Positions 57,337 to 64,000 of a stretch of 64,000 bases of DNA are shown here, in pieces. The stretch is from Paracoccaceae bacterium (GTDB taxonomy: Bacteria; Pseudomonadota; Alphaproteobacteria; Rhodobacterales; Rhodobacteraceae), in NCBI GenBank assembly GCA_024742455.1, contig JANSYL010000001.1, forward strand, positions 465,771 through 529,770. Direction: 5' to 3'. The position numbers and the translations under genes were made by a program. The first letter of the stretch is position 1. Every line of letters starts with the position of its first letter. The notes beneath the pieces were generated by a model, which worked only from the letters and a program-made list of their open reading frames with translations, was not told the DNA's origin and did not search any database.

Positions 57337-58202
57337 GGATCGCCGCCGTCCCCTATGCCTGCCGCCGCCGGTCCGGTTGGGTCGAACATGAGGCGGATAT
57401 GCTGGCGCTGCTCGGCCCGGTTGAAGCCGACCTGATCGTGCTGCCCGAATACGCCGCGATGGACGCGGCGCTGATGTCGGACCCGCCGACCGGCACGGTG
57501 ATGGAATGGCGCGACCGCGCCGCGCATCGCGCGCCGGACTGGGTGGCGCAGTGGCAGATGCTGGCGGCACGGCTCGGCGCATATGTGCTGGCGGGCTCAG
57601 GTCCTTGCAGGACTGAGGCGGGCGTGGTGAACCGGTGCTGGCTGATTGCGTCCTCGGGGGCGGTCACCCATCAGGACAAACTGATCCTGACCCCCTACGA
57701 ACGCGATACGCTCGGCATGATCGGGGGCACCGGCCTCACGTTGGCCGACACGGCGCTTGGCCGCATCGCCATCCTGATCTGCTATGACGCGGAGTTTCCC
57801 CTGCTGGCCCGCAGCATGGCCGAGGAGGGGGCGGAGATCATCCTGATCCCCTCCTGCACCGACCTGCCCGCAGGCCAGACCCGCGTGCGCTAATCCGCCC
57901 GTGCCCGGGCGCTGGAAAACCAGATCGTCACCGTGCAGGCCCCGCTGATCGGGGCCGTGCCAGGCTGCGATATCATCGATGTCTCGACGGGCCGCGCGGG
58001 CATTTTCGCGCCGCCCGATCACGGGTTGCCGCCCGACGGTATCCTGGCGCAGGGGGGCACGGACGACCCCGCGCCGGTGACCTGGGACGGCGACCCGCGG
58101 GCCATCATCGCCGCCCGCAATGCCGCGCAGGTGTCGAATTTCGCCCATTGGCCCGAGCAGTCGGCGCATCGCGGTCCGCCCCGGATCGTCACCCTGACCT
58201 GA
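57333..58202 (+). pseudogene. Carbon-nitrogen hydrolase (nitrilase superfamily) interrupted by an in-frame stop
   Basis: The frame starts at ATG 57333 and meets TAA at 57891-57893 after 186 codons. The same frame then continues without a shift to TGA at 58200-58202, still coding for family-like sequence (SARARALENQIVTVQAPLIG). The whole would be about 289 aa, normal for the superfamily. The triad E39 (VLPEYAAM), K116 (THQDKLILTPYE) and C150 (LICYDAEFPL) all lie before the stop. The lost part covers the end of the fold and its dimer contacts. A single base change (for example TAT or TAC to TAA) explains it. It may be a recent pseudogene, a sequencing error, or read through. Confidence 0.8.
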
Positions 58203-58209
58203 TTTTCGC

Positions 58210-58238
58210 TTGAAACTTTAGGCATCTGACCGCATATC
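58210..58238 (+). promoter_or_regulatory. Candidate infA promoter
   Basis: TTGAAA (58210-58215) and CATATC (58233-58238) are 17 bp apart, 44 bp before the infA start. The -35 lies directly after the upstream stop codon. Confidence 0.4.
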
Positions 58239-58281
58239 GCCCTCACCTGCGCTCAGGCAGGGGTGCAACTCAGGAGAGACC

Positions 58282-58500
58282 ATGGCCAAGGAAGAAATGC
58301 TCGAATTCCCCGGCGTCGTGAAGGAACTCCTGCCGAATGCGACATTCCGGGTCGAGCTTGAGAACGGCCATGAGATCATCGCACATACGGCGGGAAAGAT
58401 GCGCAAGAACCGGATCCGGGTTCTGGCCGGCGACAAGGTTCAGGTGGAAATGACCCCCTATGACCTGACCAAGGGCCGCATCAATTATCGCTTCAAGTAG
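58282..58500 (+). CDS. infA: Translation initiation factor IF-1
   Basis: 72 aa, exact family length. S1-like OB fold with [37 protein letters not shown] and [14 protein letters not shown]. An AGGAGAG site precedes the ATG. A hairpin directly follows the stop codon. Confidence 0.98.
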   Translation: MAKEEMLEFPGVVKELLPNATFRVELENGHEIIAHTAGKMRKNRIRVLAGDKVQVEMTPYDLTKGRINYRFK

Positions 58501-58521
58501 CGCGAAGCCGACTGCTTCGCG
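58501..58521 (+). terminator. Hairpin immediately after infA
   Basis: CGCGAAGC (58501-58508) and GCTTCGCG (58514-58521) pair perfectly over a 5-nt loop. No T-run follows, so partial termination or RNA protection is possible. Confidence 0.45.
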
Positions 58522-58587
58522 GCTGTCCGGGTAAGCGCTTTGCCAGCGGCAAAAGCGGCCGTGATCCGATCGCGGGATAAGGCACCG

Positions 58588-59178
58588 ATGCCCGACACGA
58601 CGCCTCCCCTCATCCTCGGCTCCGGCAGCCCCAGGCGGCTGGAGCTTCTGGCGGTGCTCGGCATCACACCCGACGCCGTCACGCCCCCCGATATCGGCGA
58701 AGACCCGCACCCCGGCGAACTGCCGCGCGCCTATGTGGGCCGGATCGCGGCGGACAAGGTCGCGGCGGTCGAGGCTCCGGCGGGGGCCATCGTGTTATGC
58801 GCCGACACCACCGTGGCGCTCGGTCGCCGGATCATGGGCAAACCGGAAGATGAGGCGGCGGCGCGCACCTTTCTGACCCTTCTGTCGGGGCGGCGGCACC
58901 GGGTCTATACCGCGCTGGCCGTCAAACGCGACGGGCGCATCTGGACCCGTATCGTCGAAAGCCGCGTGCGCATGAAGCGCCTGTCCGAGACGGAACTGGC
59001 GGGATATCTCGCCACTGGCGACTGGCGCGGCAAGGCCGGCGGTTATTCGATCCAGGGACCGGCGGGGGCCTTCATCCCGTGGATTTCCGGCAGCCATTCC
59101 GCCATCGTCGGCCTGCCGCTGGCGGAAACCGCGCACCTGCTTGGCACGGCGGGCTACCCCGTCTGGGGGGCGCCATGA
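58588..59178 (+). CDS. maf: Maf-family nucleoside triphosphate pyrophosphatase
   Basis: 196 aa from the ATG at 58588. Hydrolyses non-canonical or excess NTPs (dTTP/UTP-type in related proteins). Motifs are [14 protein letters not shown] at 8-21, the catalytic Asp D73 in [18 protein letters not shown], and [14 protein letters not shown]. Its stop overlaps the RNase E/G start (ATGA). Confidence 0.92.
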   Translation: MPDTTPPLILGSGSPRRLELLAVLGITPDAVTPPDIGEDPHPGELPRAYVGRIAADKVAAVEAPAGAIVLCADTTVALGRRIMGKPEDEAAARTFLTLLSGRRHRVYTALAVKRDGRIWTRIVESRVRMKRLSETELAGYLATGDWRGKAGGYSIQGPAGAFIPWISGSHSAIVGLPLAETAHLLGTAGYPVWGAP

Positions 59179-60233
59179 AGGGCCGGGTCATCCTGCTGGA
59201 CACCATTGCCGGCCGCAAGGCCGCCGCCCTGATGGTCGACGGGCGGCTGGAGGACCTGCTGATCGACCCGCCGGACACGGCACCGCCCGCACCGGAAACG
59301 ATCTTTCGCGCCGTGGCCGACCGCCCGATGAAGGGTCAAGGGGGGCTGACGCTGGCCCTGCCCGCCTCCGACAATGGGGACCGCGCTTTCCTGCGCCAGG
59401 CCAAGGGCATATCGCCGGGCACAGCGATGCTGGTGCAGGTCTCGGGCGTGGCGGAACCGGGAAAGGCCGTGCCGGTTACCCCGCGCCTTTTGTTCAAATC
59501 CCGCTATGCCATTGTCACACCACAGGCGCCGGGGCTGAACATTTCCCGCGCGATCAGGGATGATGCCGAACGCGACCGGCTGCTGGAAATCGCCCATGCC
59601 GCCATGGACGGCGCGGCGGACGGGCATGGCCTGATCCTGCGCAGTGCCGCCGAGGGCGTCGACGATGACGTGCTGACCGGAGATATCACCGCCATGCGCG
59701 ACCTTGCGGCCGCCGTGACGGCGGATATGGCGGGAGGCCCAGAAAGCCTGCTGGACGCGCCTGATGCCCACCAGATCGCCTGGCGGGACTGGTCGCTGCC
59801 CGATCCGGACGAGGTGCTGGAGGAGGACGGCTGTTTCGACACCCACGGTGTGCTGGACGCGGTGGCCGAGGTGCTTTCCCCTGCTGTGGCATTGCCGGGC
59901 GGTGGATCCGCGATGATCGAACCCACCCGCGCGCTTGTGGCTGTCGATGTGAACACCGGCGCCGATACCTCGCTGGCGGCGGGGCTGAAGGCCAATATCG
60001 CGCTGGCCCGCGCCCTGCCCCGGCTGCTGCGGATCAAGGGGTTGGGCGGTCAGATCGTGCTCGACCTCGCCCCGATGCCCAAGAAAGACCGCCGCGCCTG
60101 GGAAACCACGCTGCGGCGCGCGGTAAAGGACGATGGGTCCGATATCGTTTTTGCCGGCTGGACGCCGCTTGGGAATTACGAGCTGCAGCGCAAACGCGAC
60201 CGTTTCCCGCTCGCCGGCCTCTGGCCCCGTTAG
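59175..60233 (+). CDS. Short ribonuclease E/G family protein
   Basis: 352 aa from the ATG at 59175. The core with both metal-binding Asp residues is kept: D258 in [12 protein letters not shown] and D297 in [11 protein letters not shown]. It is much shorter than E. coli RNase G, and the CPxC zinc-link motif needed for tetramer formation is absent. It may be a separate short branch seen beside maf and yacG in related bacteria. It converges with the mltB-like gene by 4 nt. Confidence 0.88.
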   Translation: MKGRVILLDTIAGRKAAALMVDGRLEDLLIDPPDTAPPAPETIFRAVADRPMKGQGGLTLALPASDNGDRAFLRQAKGISPGTAMLVQVSGVAEPGKAVPVTPRLLFKSRYAIVTPQAPGLNISRAIRDDAERDRLLEIAHAAMDGAADGHGLILRSAAEGVDDDVLTGDITAMRDLAAAVTADMAGGPESLLDAPDAHQIAWRDWSLPDPDEVLEEDGCFDTHGVLDAVAEVLSPAVALPGGGSAMIEPTRALVAVDVNTGADTSLAAGLKANIALARALPRLLRIKGLGGQIVLDLAPMPKKDRRAWETTLRRAVKDDGSDIVFAGWTPLGNYELQRKRDRFPLAGLWPR

Positions 60234-61456
60234 CCGCCGAGGGCGGCCAGCAGCGCGGGCGACGGCTGCCCCGTGACGGCCAAACCCCGGTCGCGCTGGA
60301 GGGCCGAAATCGCGGCTTCCGTCCGCCGCCCGACCACGCCATCGGGCGTGCCGACATCATAGCCGAGGCGATTGAGCCGTGCCTGCAACTCGCGGCGCTG
60401 AGCCTGGGTCAGACCCGTGGCATCTGCCCCGAAATCGCCCTGCAACGGCCCGGCCCCGGCGATCCGGTCGGCCAGATAGCCAACCCCGATCGCGTAATTG
60501 GTGGATGGGTTGTAGCGACGGATCACGTTGAAGTTCTGATAAAGGATGAACCCCGGTCGCCCCGCCCCCGCCGGCGCATGGATCGCCGCAGGCCCATGAT
60601 CGGGCACCGCGCCGCCGCCCGGCCGGGTGATCCCCGCCGCACGCCAGGTGCTGACGGGTTGCCGGTTGCGCCGATCCGCCTGCCCGGTGTCGAAACCGGG
60701 CGGGATCGCCACCTCCATCCCCCAGGGCGCGCCGGGCTGCCAGCCATAGCGGACCATGTAATTGGCCGTGGTGGCCAACCCGTCGGTCGGATCAGCCCCC
60801 CAGATATCGCGCCGCCCGTCACCGCGGAAATCGATCCCGTATTCCAGGAACACCGTCGGCAATTGCTGCGTATGCCCCATCGCCCCGGCCCAGGACCCCA
60901 CCATGCGGTCGGGCGTGGTGTCGCCCGCCTGGATGATCTGCATCGCCCCAAGCAGTTGCGCCTCGAAGAACCGCCCGCGCCGGCCGTCAAATGCCAGCGT
61001 CGCGGTGGCCGAGATCACCGGGAAATCGCCAATTCGGGTGCCATAGCGGCTTTCGACGCCCCAGAAGGCAGCGAGGATTTCCGGCTGCACCCCGAACCGC
61101 GCCGAGACGGCCTCGAGGTTGTTTCGCTGCCGGGCATAGGCCTGACGGCCCTCGGCCACGTCATCCTCGGACGCGACGATGGCCAGGTAATCCTCGGTCG
61201 TACGGGTGAATTCCGTCTGGTTGCGGTCGCGCTCGATCACGCCGGGCAGAAAGCCCGCACGGCTGAGACCCCGGTCAAGCGTCTGCCCCGTGATCCCCTG
61301 CGCCACCGCCCGGCCCCGGAACCCGTCGAGCCAGGCATCGAAGGCCGGGTTCGCAACGGCGCGCGTTGCCTCGGGAGGCGTGCCGCCCCCGGTGGGCAGA
61401 CAGGCCGACAGCCCGAGGGCCGAAGCGGATAGGATTGTGGCGCGTCGGGTCAGCAT
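60230..61456 (-). CDS. Lytic murein transglycosylase (MltB-like lipoprotein)
   Basis: 408 aa. Signal peptide with lipobox LSAC (C19) places it at the outer membrane periplasmic face. The SLT_2 catalytic domain has E135 in FWGVESRYGT, then MGHTQQLPTVFLEYGID and QNFNVIRRYNPSTNYAIGVG. A peptidoglycan-binding domain ends it (LNRLGYDVGTPDGVVGRRTEAA). It cuts glycan strands to 1,6-anhydro ends. It sits on the opposite strand between RNase E/G and yacG. Confidence 0.92.
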   Translation of the reverse strand: MLTRRATILSASALGLSACLPTGGGTPPEATRAVANPAFDAWLDGFRGRAVAQGITGQTLDRGLSRAGFLPGVIERDRNQTEFTRTTEDYLAIVASEDDVAEGRQAYARQRNNLEAVSARFGVQPEILAAFWGVESRYGTRIGDFPVISATATLAFDGRRGRFFEAQLLGAMQIIQAGDTTPDRMVGSWAGAMGHTQQLPTVFLEYGIDFRGDGRRDIWGADPTDGLATTANYMVRYGWQPGAPWGMEVAIPPGFDTGQADRRNRQPVSTWRAAGITRPGGGAVPDHGPAAIHAPAGAGRPGFILYQNFNVIRRYNPSTNYAIGVGYLADRIAGAGPLQGDFGADATGLTQAQRRELQARLNRLGYDVGTPDGVVGRRTEAAISALQRDRGLAVTGQPSPALLAALGG

Positions 61457-61544
61457 GGCGGTCTCCTGACGGTCCCGCGCGGTTGCCCGGAACGCTCTTT
61501 GCCCCTATCTGCCGCAGCCAGACCCAGATGATCCAGAGAATTCG

Positions 61545-61724
61545 ATGCCCTGCCCGATTTGCGCGAAAGACCCCGATGCCCGCTATCGCCCCTTTTGCTC
61601 CCGCCGCTGTGCCGATGTGGACCTGGCGCGGTGGCTGAACGGGTCCTACGCGGTGCCGGGGGAGCCGGCCGAGAGCAGCGACAGCCCGGATCATGACCCC
61701 GACGCGCCGACCCGCCCCCACTGA
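61545..61724 (+). CDS. yacG: DNA gyrase inhibitor YacG (zinc-binding)
   Basis: 59 aa. Zinc ligands C3 and C6 (CPIC) and C18 and C22 (FCSRRC), followed by the family block [17 protein letters not shown], then an acidic tail ([13 protein letters not shown]). It lies just upstream of tRNA-Phe, and the usual maf - RNase - yacG set is preserved apart from the mltB-like gene between them. Confidence 0.93.
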   Translation: MPCPICAKDPDARYRPFCSRRCADVDLARWLNGSYAVPGEPAESSDSPDHDPDAPTRPH

Positions 61725-61767
61725 TGCGCGGTCCTGCGACAGGGGCGCAAAAAACGCGCCGATCCTC

Positions 61768-61796
61768 TGGACAGCCCCCCCGTTCCCGCCTAAGAC
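61768..61796 (+). promoter_or_regulatory. Candidate promoter of tRNA-Phe
   Basis: TGGACA (61768-61773) and TAAGAC (61791-61796) are 17 bp apart, with the tRNA starting 36 bp further on. Confidence 0.45.
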
Positions 61797-61831
61797 GCAG
61801 CCCACCCAAGGCGAGCCAAAGCCTTACCCGT

Positions 61832-61906
61832 GCCCGGGTAGCTCAGGGGTAGAGCAGTGGATTGAAAATCCTCGTGTCGGTGGTTCGATTCCGCCCCCGG
61901 GCACCA
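61832..61906 (+). tRNA. tRNA-Phe (anticodon GAA)
   Basis: Acceptor GCCCGGG (61832-61838) pairs with CCCGGGC, the anticodon loop TTGAAAA carries GAA, and the T arm CGGTGG-TTCGATT-CCGCC is intact with an encoded CCA end (61904-61906). The anticodon stem has one T-T mismatch. The sequence to its right is AT-richer and holds a recombinase fragment. Confidence 0.94.
61880..61906. other. Possible attachment site: 3' half of tRNA-Phe
   Basis: Integrases of the tyrosine-recombinase type often use the 3' half of a tRNA gene. The only support here is position: composition changes directly after the CCA end, and a truncated integrase lies 1.2 kb on. No second copy of the tRNA end is visible in the window. 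Confidence 0.3.
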
Positions 61907-61968
61907 ATTTAATCAACAAAATCAATAATTTAACCATCGCACATTTTTACGAAATGTGTTGCACACTC

Positions 61969-62089
61969 ATCGCACAGTTTTGTCATGCGTTGGTGCGGGT
62001 GATTTGCCGTGTTGAACACAGTGCTCACCAATACTGTGTTCAACACACTGTTTGAACACAGTTTTTGTAACACAGTCTCGAAACACAGT
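61969..62089. repeat. Cluster of AACACAGT repeats
   Basis: AACACAGT occurs at 62015-62022, 62055-62062, 62069-62076 and 62082-62089, and inverted (ACTGTGTT) at 62033-62040. The first and the inverted copy form a perfect 12-bp-arm dyad, GTTGAACACAGT (62011-62022) and ACTGTGTTCAAC (62033-62044), with a 10-bp spacer. The last three are spaced 14 and 13 bp apart. A related ATCGCACAGT is at 61969-61978, and its inverse recurs at 63044-63053 just before the integrase gene. It looks like a binding array for one protein. Confidence 0.75.
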
Positions 62090-62177
62090 GTTTTGAAATG
62101 CTTGCACAAACACCCAGCATATCGAGTTAGGTCAGCTTGATTTTTGCGTTCGATGGTCAATCGGCGTCCATGAAATC

Positions 62178-62636
62178 CTACGAAAGCGGATTTTCGACGC
62201 GACGCACAGAACCCTCGAAGTGGGCGCCGGACTCAATCGCAATGACTTTGCGAATGATGTCGCCTTTAACCTGCGCAGTCGATGTCAGGCGCACCTTCAG
62301 ACCGCGCACTGTGCCGATGACTTGTCCGGTGATGACAACGTCGTCAGCAATGATTTCGCCCTCGACGATGGCTTGTTGTCCTACCGTCAACAGGTGAGCA
62401 CGGACATTGCCTTTGACTGTGCCTTCAAGCTGAATGTCGCCGGTACTGCTGAGATCGCCAATGATCGTCAGGTCTGCGGCAAGAAAAGACGGGCTCGGCT
62501 GGGGCTTGGGGGCTGGCACATTTATCTCTTGTGAAAAGGTCTCTTCTGTCGCGGCCGAAGCAGCGCCAGCCTCTGAGACATGAGCCACGCCGGTCTGTTT
62601 TGGACCAGGTTCATTGATTTGTGATTTGGAGAACAT
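62178..62636 (-). CDS. Bactofilin (polymer-forming cytoskeletal protein)
   Basis: 152 aa from the ATG at 62636. An in-frame GTG at 62687 would add 17 aa of unfamiliar sequence. After a proline-rich disordered lead, the right-handed beta-helix core runs from SFLAADLTIIGDLSSTGDIQ through GEIIADDVVITGQVIG and RLTSTAQVKGDIIRK to ESGAHFEGSVRR. Bactofilins self-assemble into filaments that localise cell-wall enzymes. The M23 peptidase gene often found with bactofilins is not beside it. It lies between tRNA-Phe and the integrase fragment. Confidence 0.9.
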   Translation of the reverse strand: MFSKSQINEPGPKQTGVAHVSEAGAASAATEETFSQEINVPAPKPQPSPSFLAADLTIIGDLSSTGDIQLEGTVKGNVRAHLLTVGQQAIVEGEIIADDVVITGQVIGTVRGLKVRLTSTAQVKGDIIRKVIAIESGAHFEGSVRRVENPLS

Positions 62637-63073
62637 CGTGTGTGGCCCTTGCTTAGGATGTTGAGTTAAAAAAGCTGTCGTTTGCACGAGACACCAAAAG
62701 AAAGTGGTGGCGCCTCAGCGTGTGGCTGAAAATCATCATTCGCTTTTTCGCGAGAGCCTGTTCGGCACTTAGCGTCGTGTTTAGTGCTTCTCTCTCGAAA
62801 GCAGAATTATGAACTGTACGTTCTGTGCTTCAGCACCGAGCAAGCTCAAGATCGGACAACTAACATGCTTGAACCTAATCAAGAGGGAGGCTGTGAAGCG
62901 ATATCTTATGGCAATACTGTTCCATCTAAAGTCTACGCTTGAGCCATAAGACGCATTGAAGCGTTGGATCTCCAGATATCGTCGTCAAGCCCCCCCTCCC
63001 CTGCCCCTGCACTTTCAGGCTGACATTGTGAACACGTGAACTTACTGTGCGATAAAGCGCGGAGAAACGCTCT
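62637..63073. other. 437-bp AT-rich region without a confident gene
   Basis: No recognisable protein or RNA gene. A 46-codon frame at 62809-62949 (starting MNCTFCASAPSK) is open but has no ribosome site or known relative. Near 63028 a direct repeat GTGAAC occurs twice, and ACTGTGCGAT at 63044-63053 is the inverse of a site near the repeat array at 62 kb. The region probably holds the integrase promoter. Confidence 0.4.
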
Positions 63074-63618
63074 ATGGTCGCACTCAAACCGGACACACAC
63101 GTGCTGCTGGACGGAGAGGTCAAGGTCTACAAGCGCCCTAACAGCAAGCGTTGGCAGGCAACCTTCAAGGTCAACGAGCACTGGGTGCGCATCAGCACCG
63201 GCAAACGCGATCTGGAAGAAGCCAAGACAGTCGCGCGCGAGCAGTACCTCGACTACAAGTTCCGCGCCAAACACGATCTGCCTGTTGTAACCAAACGCTT
63301 CGAAGACGTCGCAAAGCTGGCCGTCGCCGACATGCAGAAGCAGCTAGATGCGGGGGCCGGTCGCAAAGTCTACAAGGACTACATCAAGGCCATCGACAAG
63401 TACTTCATCCCATTCTTTGGCAAGACCTATATCACCAACATCGACCATGAGAAAATCTTGGCCTTCAATGCTTGGAGGGTGGCGCAGATTGGGCGCGAGC
63501 CCAAGGCATCGACGCTGAACACTCACAACTCTGCGATGAACAAGATCTATGATGAAGCTGTAGCTCGTGGATTTATTTCGCAGGGCAAGGTGCCTGTGCT
63601 TTCAAACAACGGCGAAGA
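63074..63618 (+). pseudogene. Tyrosine recombinase (phage-type integrase), N-terminal part, cut by an IS element
   Basis: Begins at ATG 63074. It has an arm-binding-like start (VKVYKRPNSKRWQATFKVNEHWVRISTGKR) and a SAM-like core-binding domain (YKDYIKAIDKYFIPFFGKTYI; LNTHNSAMNKIYDEAVARGFI). The catalytic domain with R...HxxR...Y should follow but is missing. The reading frame runs into the IS3-type terminal sequence at about 63619, so the remaining frame to 63694 is foreign. The residual 181 codons cannot recombine DNA. The base composition is lower in GC than the chromosome to its left. Confidence 0.82.
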
Positions 63619-64000
63619 TGACCTGCCCCTTTTTTCAGGGCCACTCGTAAGTCGAGCTCGTTCTCCATTTGCGTGCCATCATTCGGCGGCGTGAGCAATG
63701 GGCGCAGGCGCGGAGCCATCACGTAGCTCAAGCGGCTGCGACCATTGCGTTTTGTCGAAGGGGCGCGCGGCCGCGAACTCCTCCGGTGTCTGGTACTTCA
63801 AGCTGCTGTGCGGTCGCTCCGTGTTGTAGTCGATCCTCCAGTCCTCGATGATCTCGCGGGCCTCGCCGATGCTGGTGAACCAATGCTGGTTCAGGCATTC
63901 CTCTCGGAACCGGCCATTGAAACTCTCGATGTAGGCGTTCTGCGTCGGCTTGCCCGGATCGATGAAATACAGCTGGACGCCGTGATCATCGGCCCATCCA
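63619..64000. mobile_element. IS3-family insertion sequence, left end, continuing past the window
   Basis: The end begins TGACCTGCCCC at 63619, with a terminal TG as in IS3 elements. It interrupts the integrase gene and contains the 3' part of an OrfB transposase on the minus strand. The right end and target duplication are outside the window. Confidence 0.8.
63679..64000 (-). CDS. IS3-family transposase OrfB, C-terminal part
   Basis: Minus-strand frame from the right edge to the TGA at 63681-63679. It encodes the end of a DDE integrase core: ADDHGVQLYFIDPGKPTQ, then NAYIESFNGRFREECLNQHW with the final catalytic Glu, and WRIDYNTERPHSSLKYQTP. The N-terminal part with the two Asp residues is outside. 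The tail APIAHAAE is ordinary. It belongs to the element that disrupts the integrase. Confidence 0.92.
   Translation of the reverse strand, partial: GWADDHGVQLYFIDPGKPTQNAYIESFNGRFREECLNQHWFTSIGEAREIIEDWRIDYNTERPHSSLKYQTPEEFAAARPFDKTQWSQPLELRDGSAPAPIAHAAE

Noticed and set aside
62011..62089. CRISPR array
   Set aside because: Repeats are only 8-12 bp, partly inverted and with 5-10 bp or irregular spacing; no cas genes are present.
61930..62160. 76-codon minus-strand frame through the AACACAGT array
   Set aside because: Its residues simply reflect the repeats (several Cys/Val/Asn repeats), there is no ribosome site and no recognisable domain.
62809..62949. 46-codon frame starting MNCTFC
   Set aside because: Two early Cys residues are suggestive of a metal site, but there is no ribosome site, no partner gene and the region is otherwise non-coding.

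Overview
The window looks like chromosome of a member of the Rhodobacterales (Alphaproteobacteria, Roseobacter/Paracoccus relatives). The reasons are the high GC content, the order murA - DUF2948 - hisD - UPF0262 - LMW phosphatase - infA - maf - RNase E/G - yacG - tRNA-Phe, a single-copy katG/oxyR pair, and the type of acyl-CoA, betaine and B12 genes. The genus cannot be named from this sequence alone.

Layout. 1-2.8 kb: a partial rlmB on the minus strand, tRNA-Tyr, then the last two steps of tyrosine/homogentisate breakdown (fahA, maiA). 2.9-4.7 kb: an exopolysaccharide-type sugar transferase and a DxD glycosyltransferase-like protein. 4.7-7.2 kb: clpP, clpX and a Rid-family gene on the minus strand. 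7.3-9.2 kb: a methyltransferase and a photolyase-like flavoprotein whose domain order appears reversed. 9.2-18.6 kb: an acyl-CoA block. It holds an APH-like kinase paired with an acyl-CoA dehydrogenase, glutaryl-CoA dehydrogenase, a thiolase, a hydratase/3-hydroxyacyl-CoA dehydrogenase fusion and a two-subunit acyl-CoA dehydrogenase. Together these could carry out beta-oxidation of medium dicarboxylic acids down to glutaryl-CoA and crotonyl-CoA. 18.7-21.8 kb: betB-betA (choline to glycine betaine) without betI beside them.

21.9-25 kb: a minus-strand operon of a membrane protein, a MoxR-type AAA ATPase and a VWA/DUF2201 protein. 25-27.1 kb: cobO-cobQ. 27.2-30.6 kb: a tightly overlapping operon of a hydantoinase-like amidohydrolase, a VOC protein, an Asp/Glu-hydantoin racemase-family protein and a DapA-like aldolase; the substrate is unknown. 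30.6-35.6 kb: a PEP-mutase/isocitrate-lyase-like protein, a homocysteine-methyltransferase-like protein, katG, and divergent oxyR. 35.8-40.2 kb: hpd and a small surface-glycan set. 40.2-47.5 kb: the complete Na+-translocating NADH:quinone reductase nqrABCDEF, with its maturation genes apbE and nqrM divergent from it. 47.7-51.3 kb: a YnjBCD-type ABC transporter.

51.4-61.9 kb is housekeeping: tRNA-Thr, murA, hisD, infA, maf, RNase E/G, mltB-like, yacG and tRNA-Phe. One carbon-nitrogen hydrolase gene in this block carries an in-frame stop. From the 3' end of tRNA-Phe to the right edge the sequence becomes AT-richer. It holds an array of AACACAGT repeats, a bactofilin gene, and the N-terminal half of a tyrosine recombinase cut by an IS3-family element that runs off the window. 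This looks like the edge of a decayed integrated element at tRNA-Phe.

No CRISPR array, known defence system or rRNA was found. The best candidates for something not yet described are the 27.2-30.6 kb catabolic operon, the photolyase-like protein with apparently reversed domains, the VWA/MoxR/membrane operon, the paralogous DxD glycosyltransferase-like pair, and the repeat array beside tRNA-Phe.
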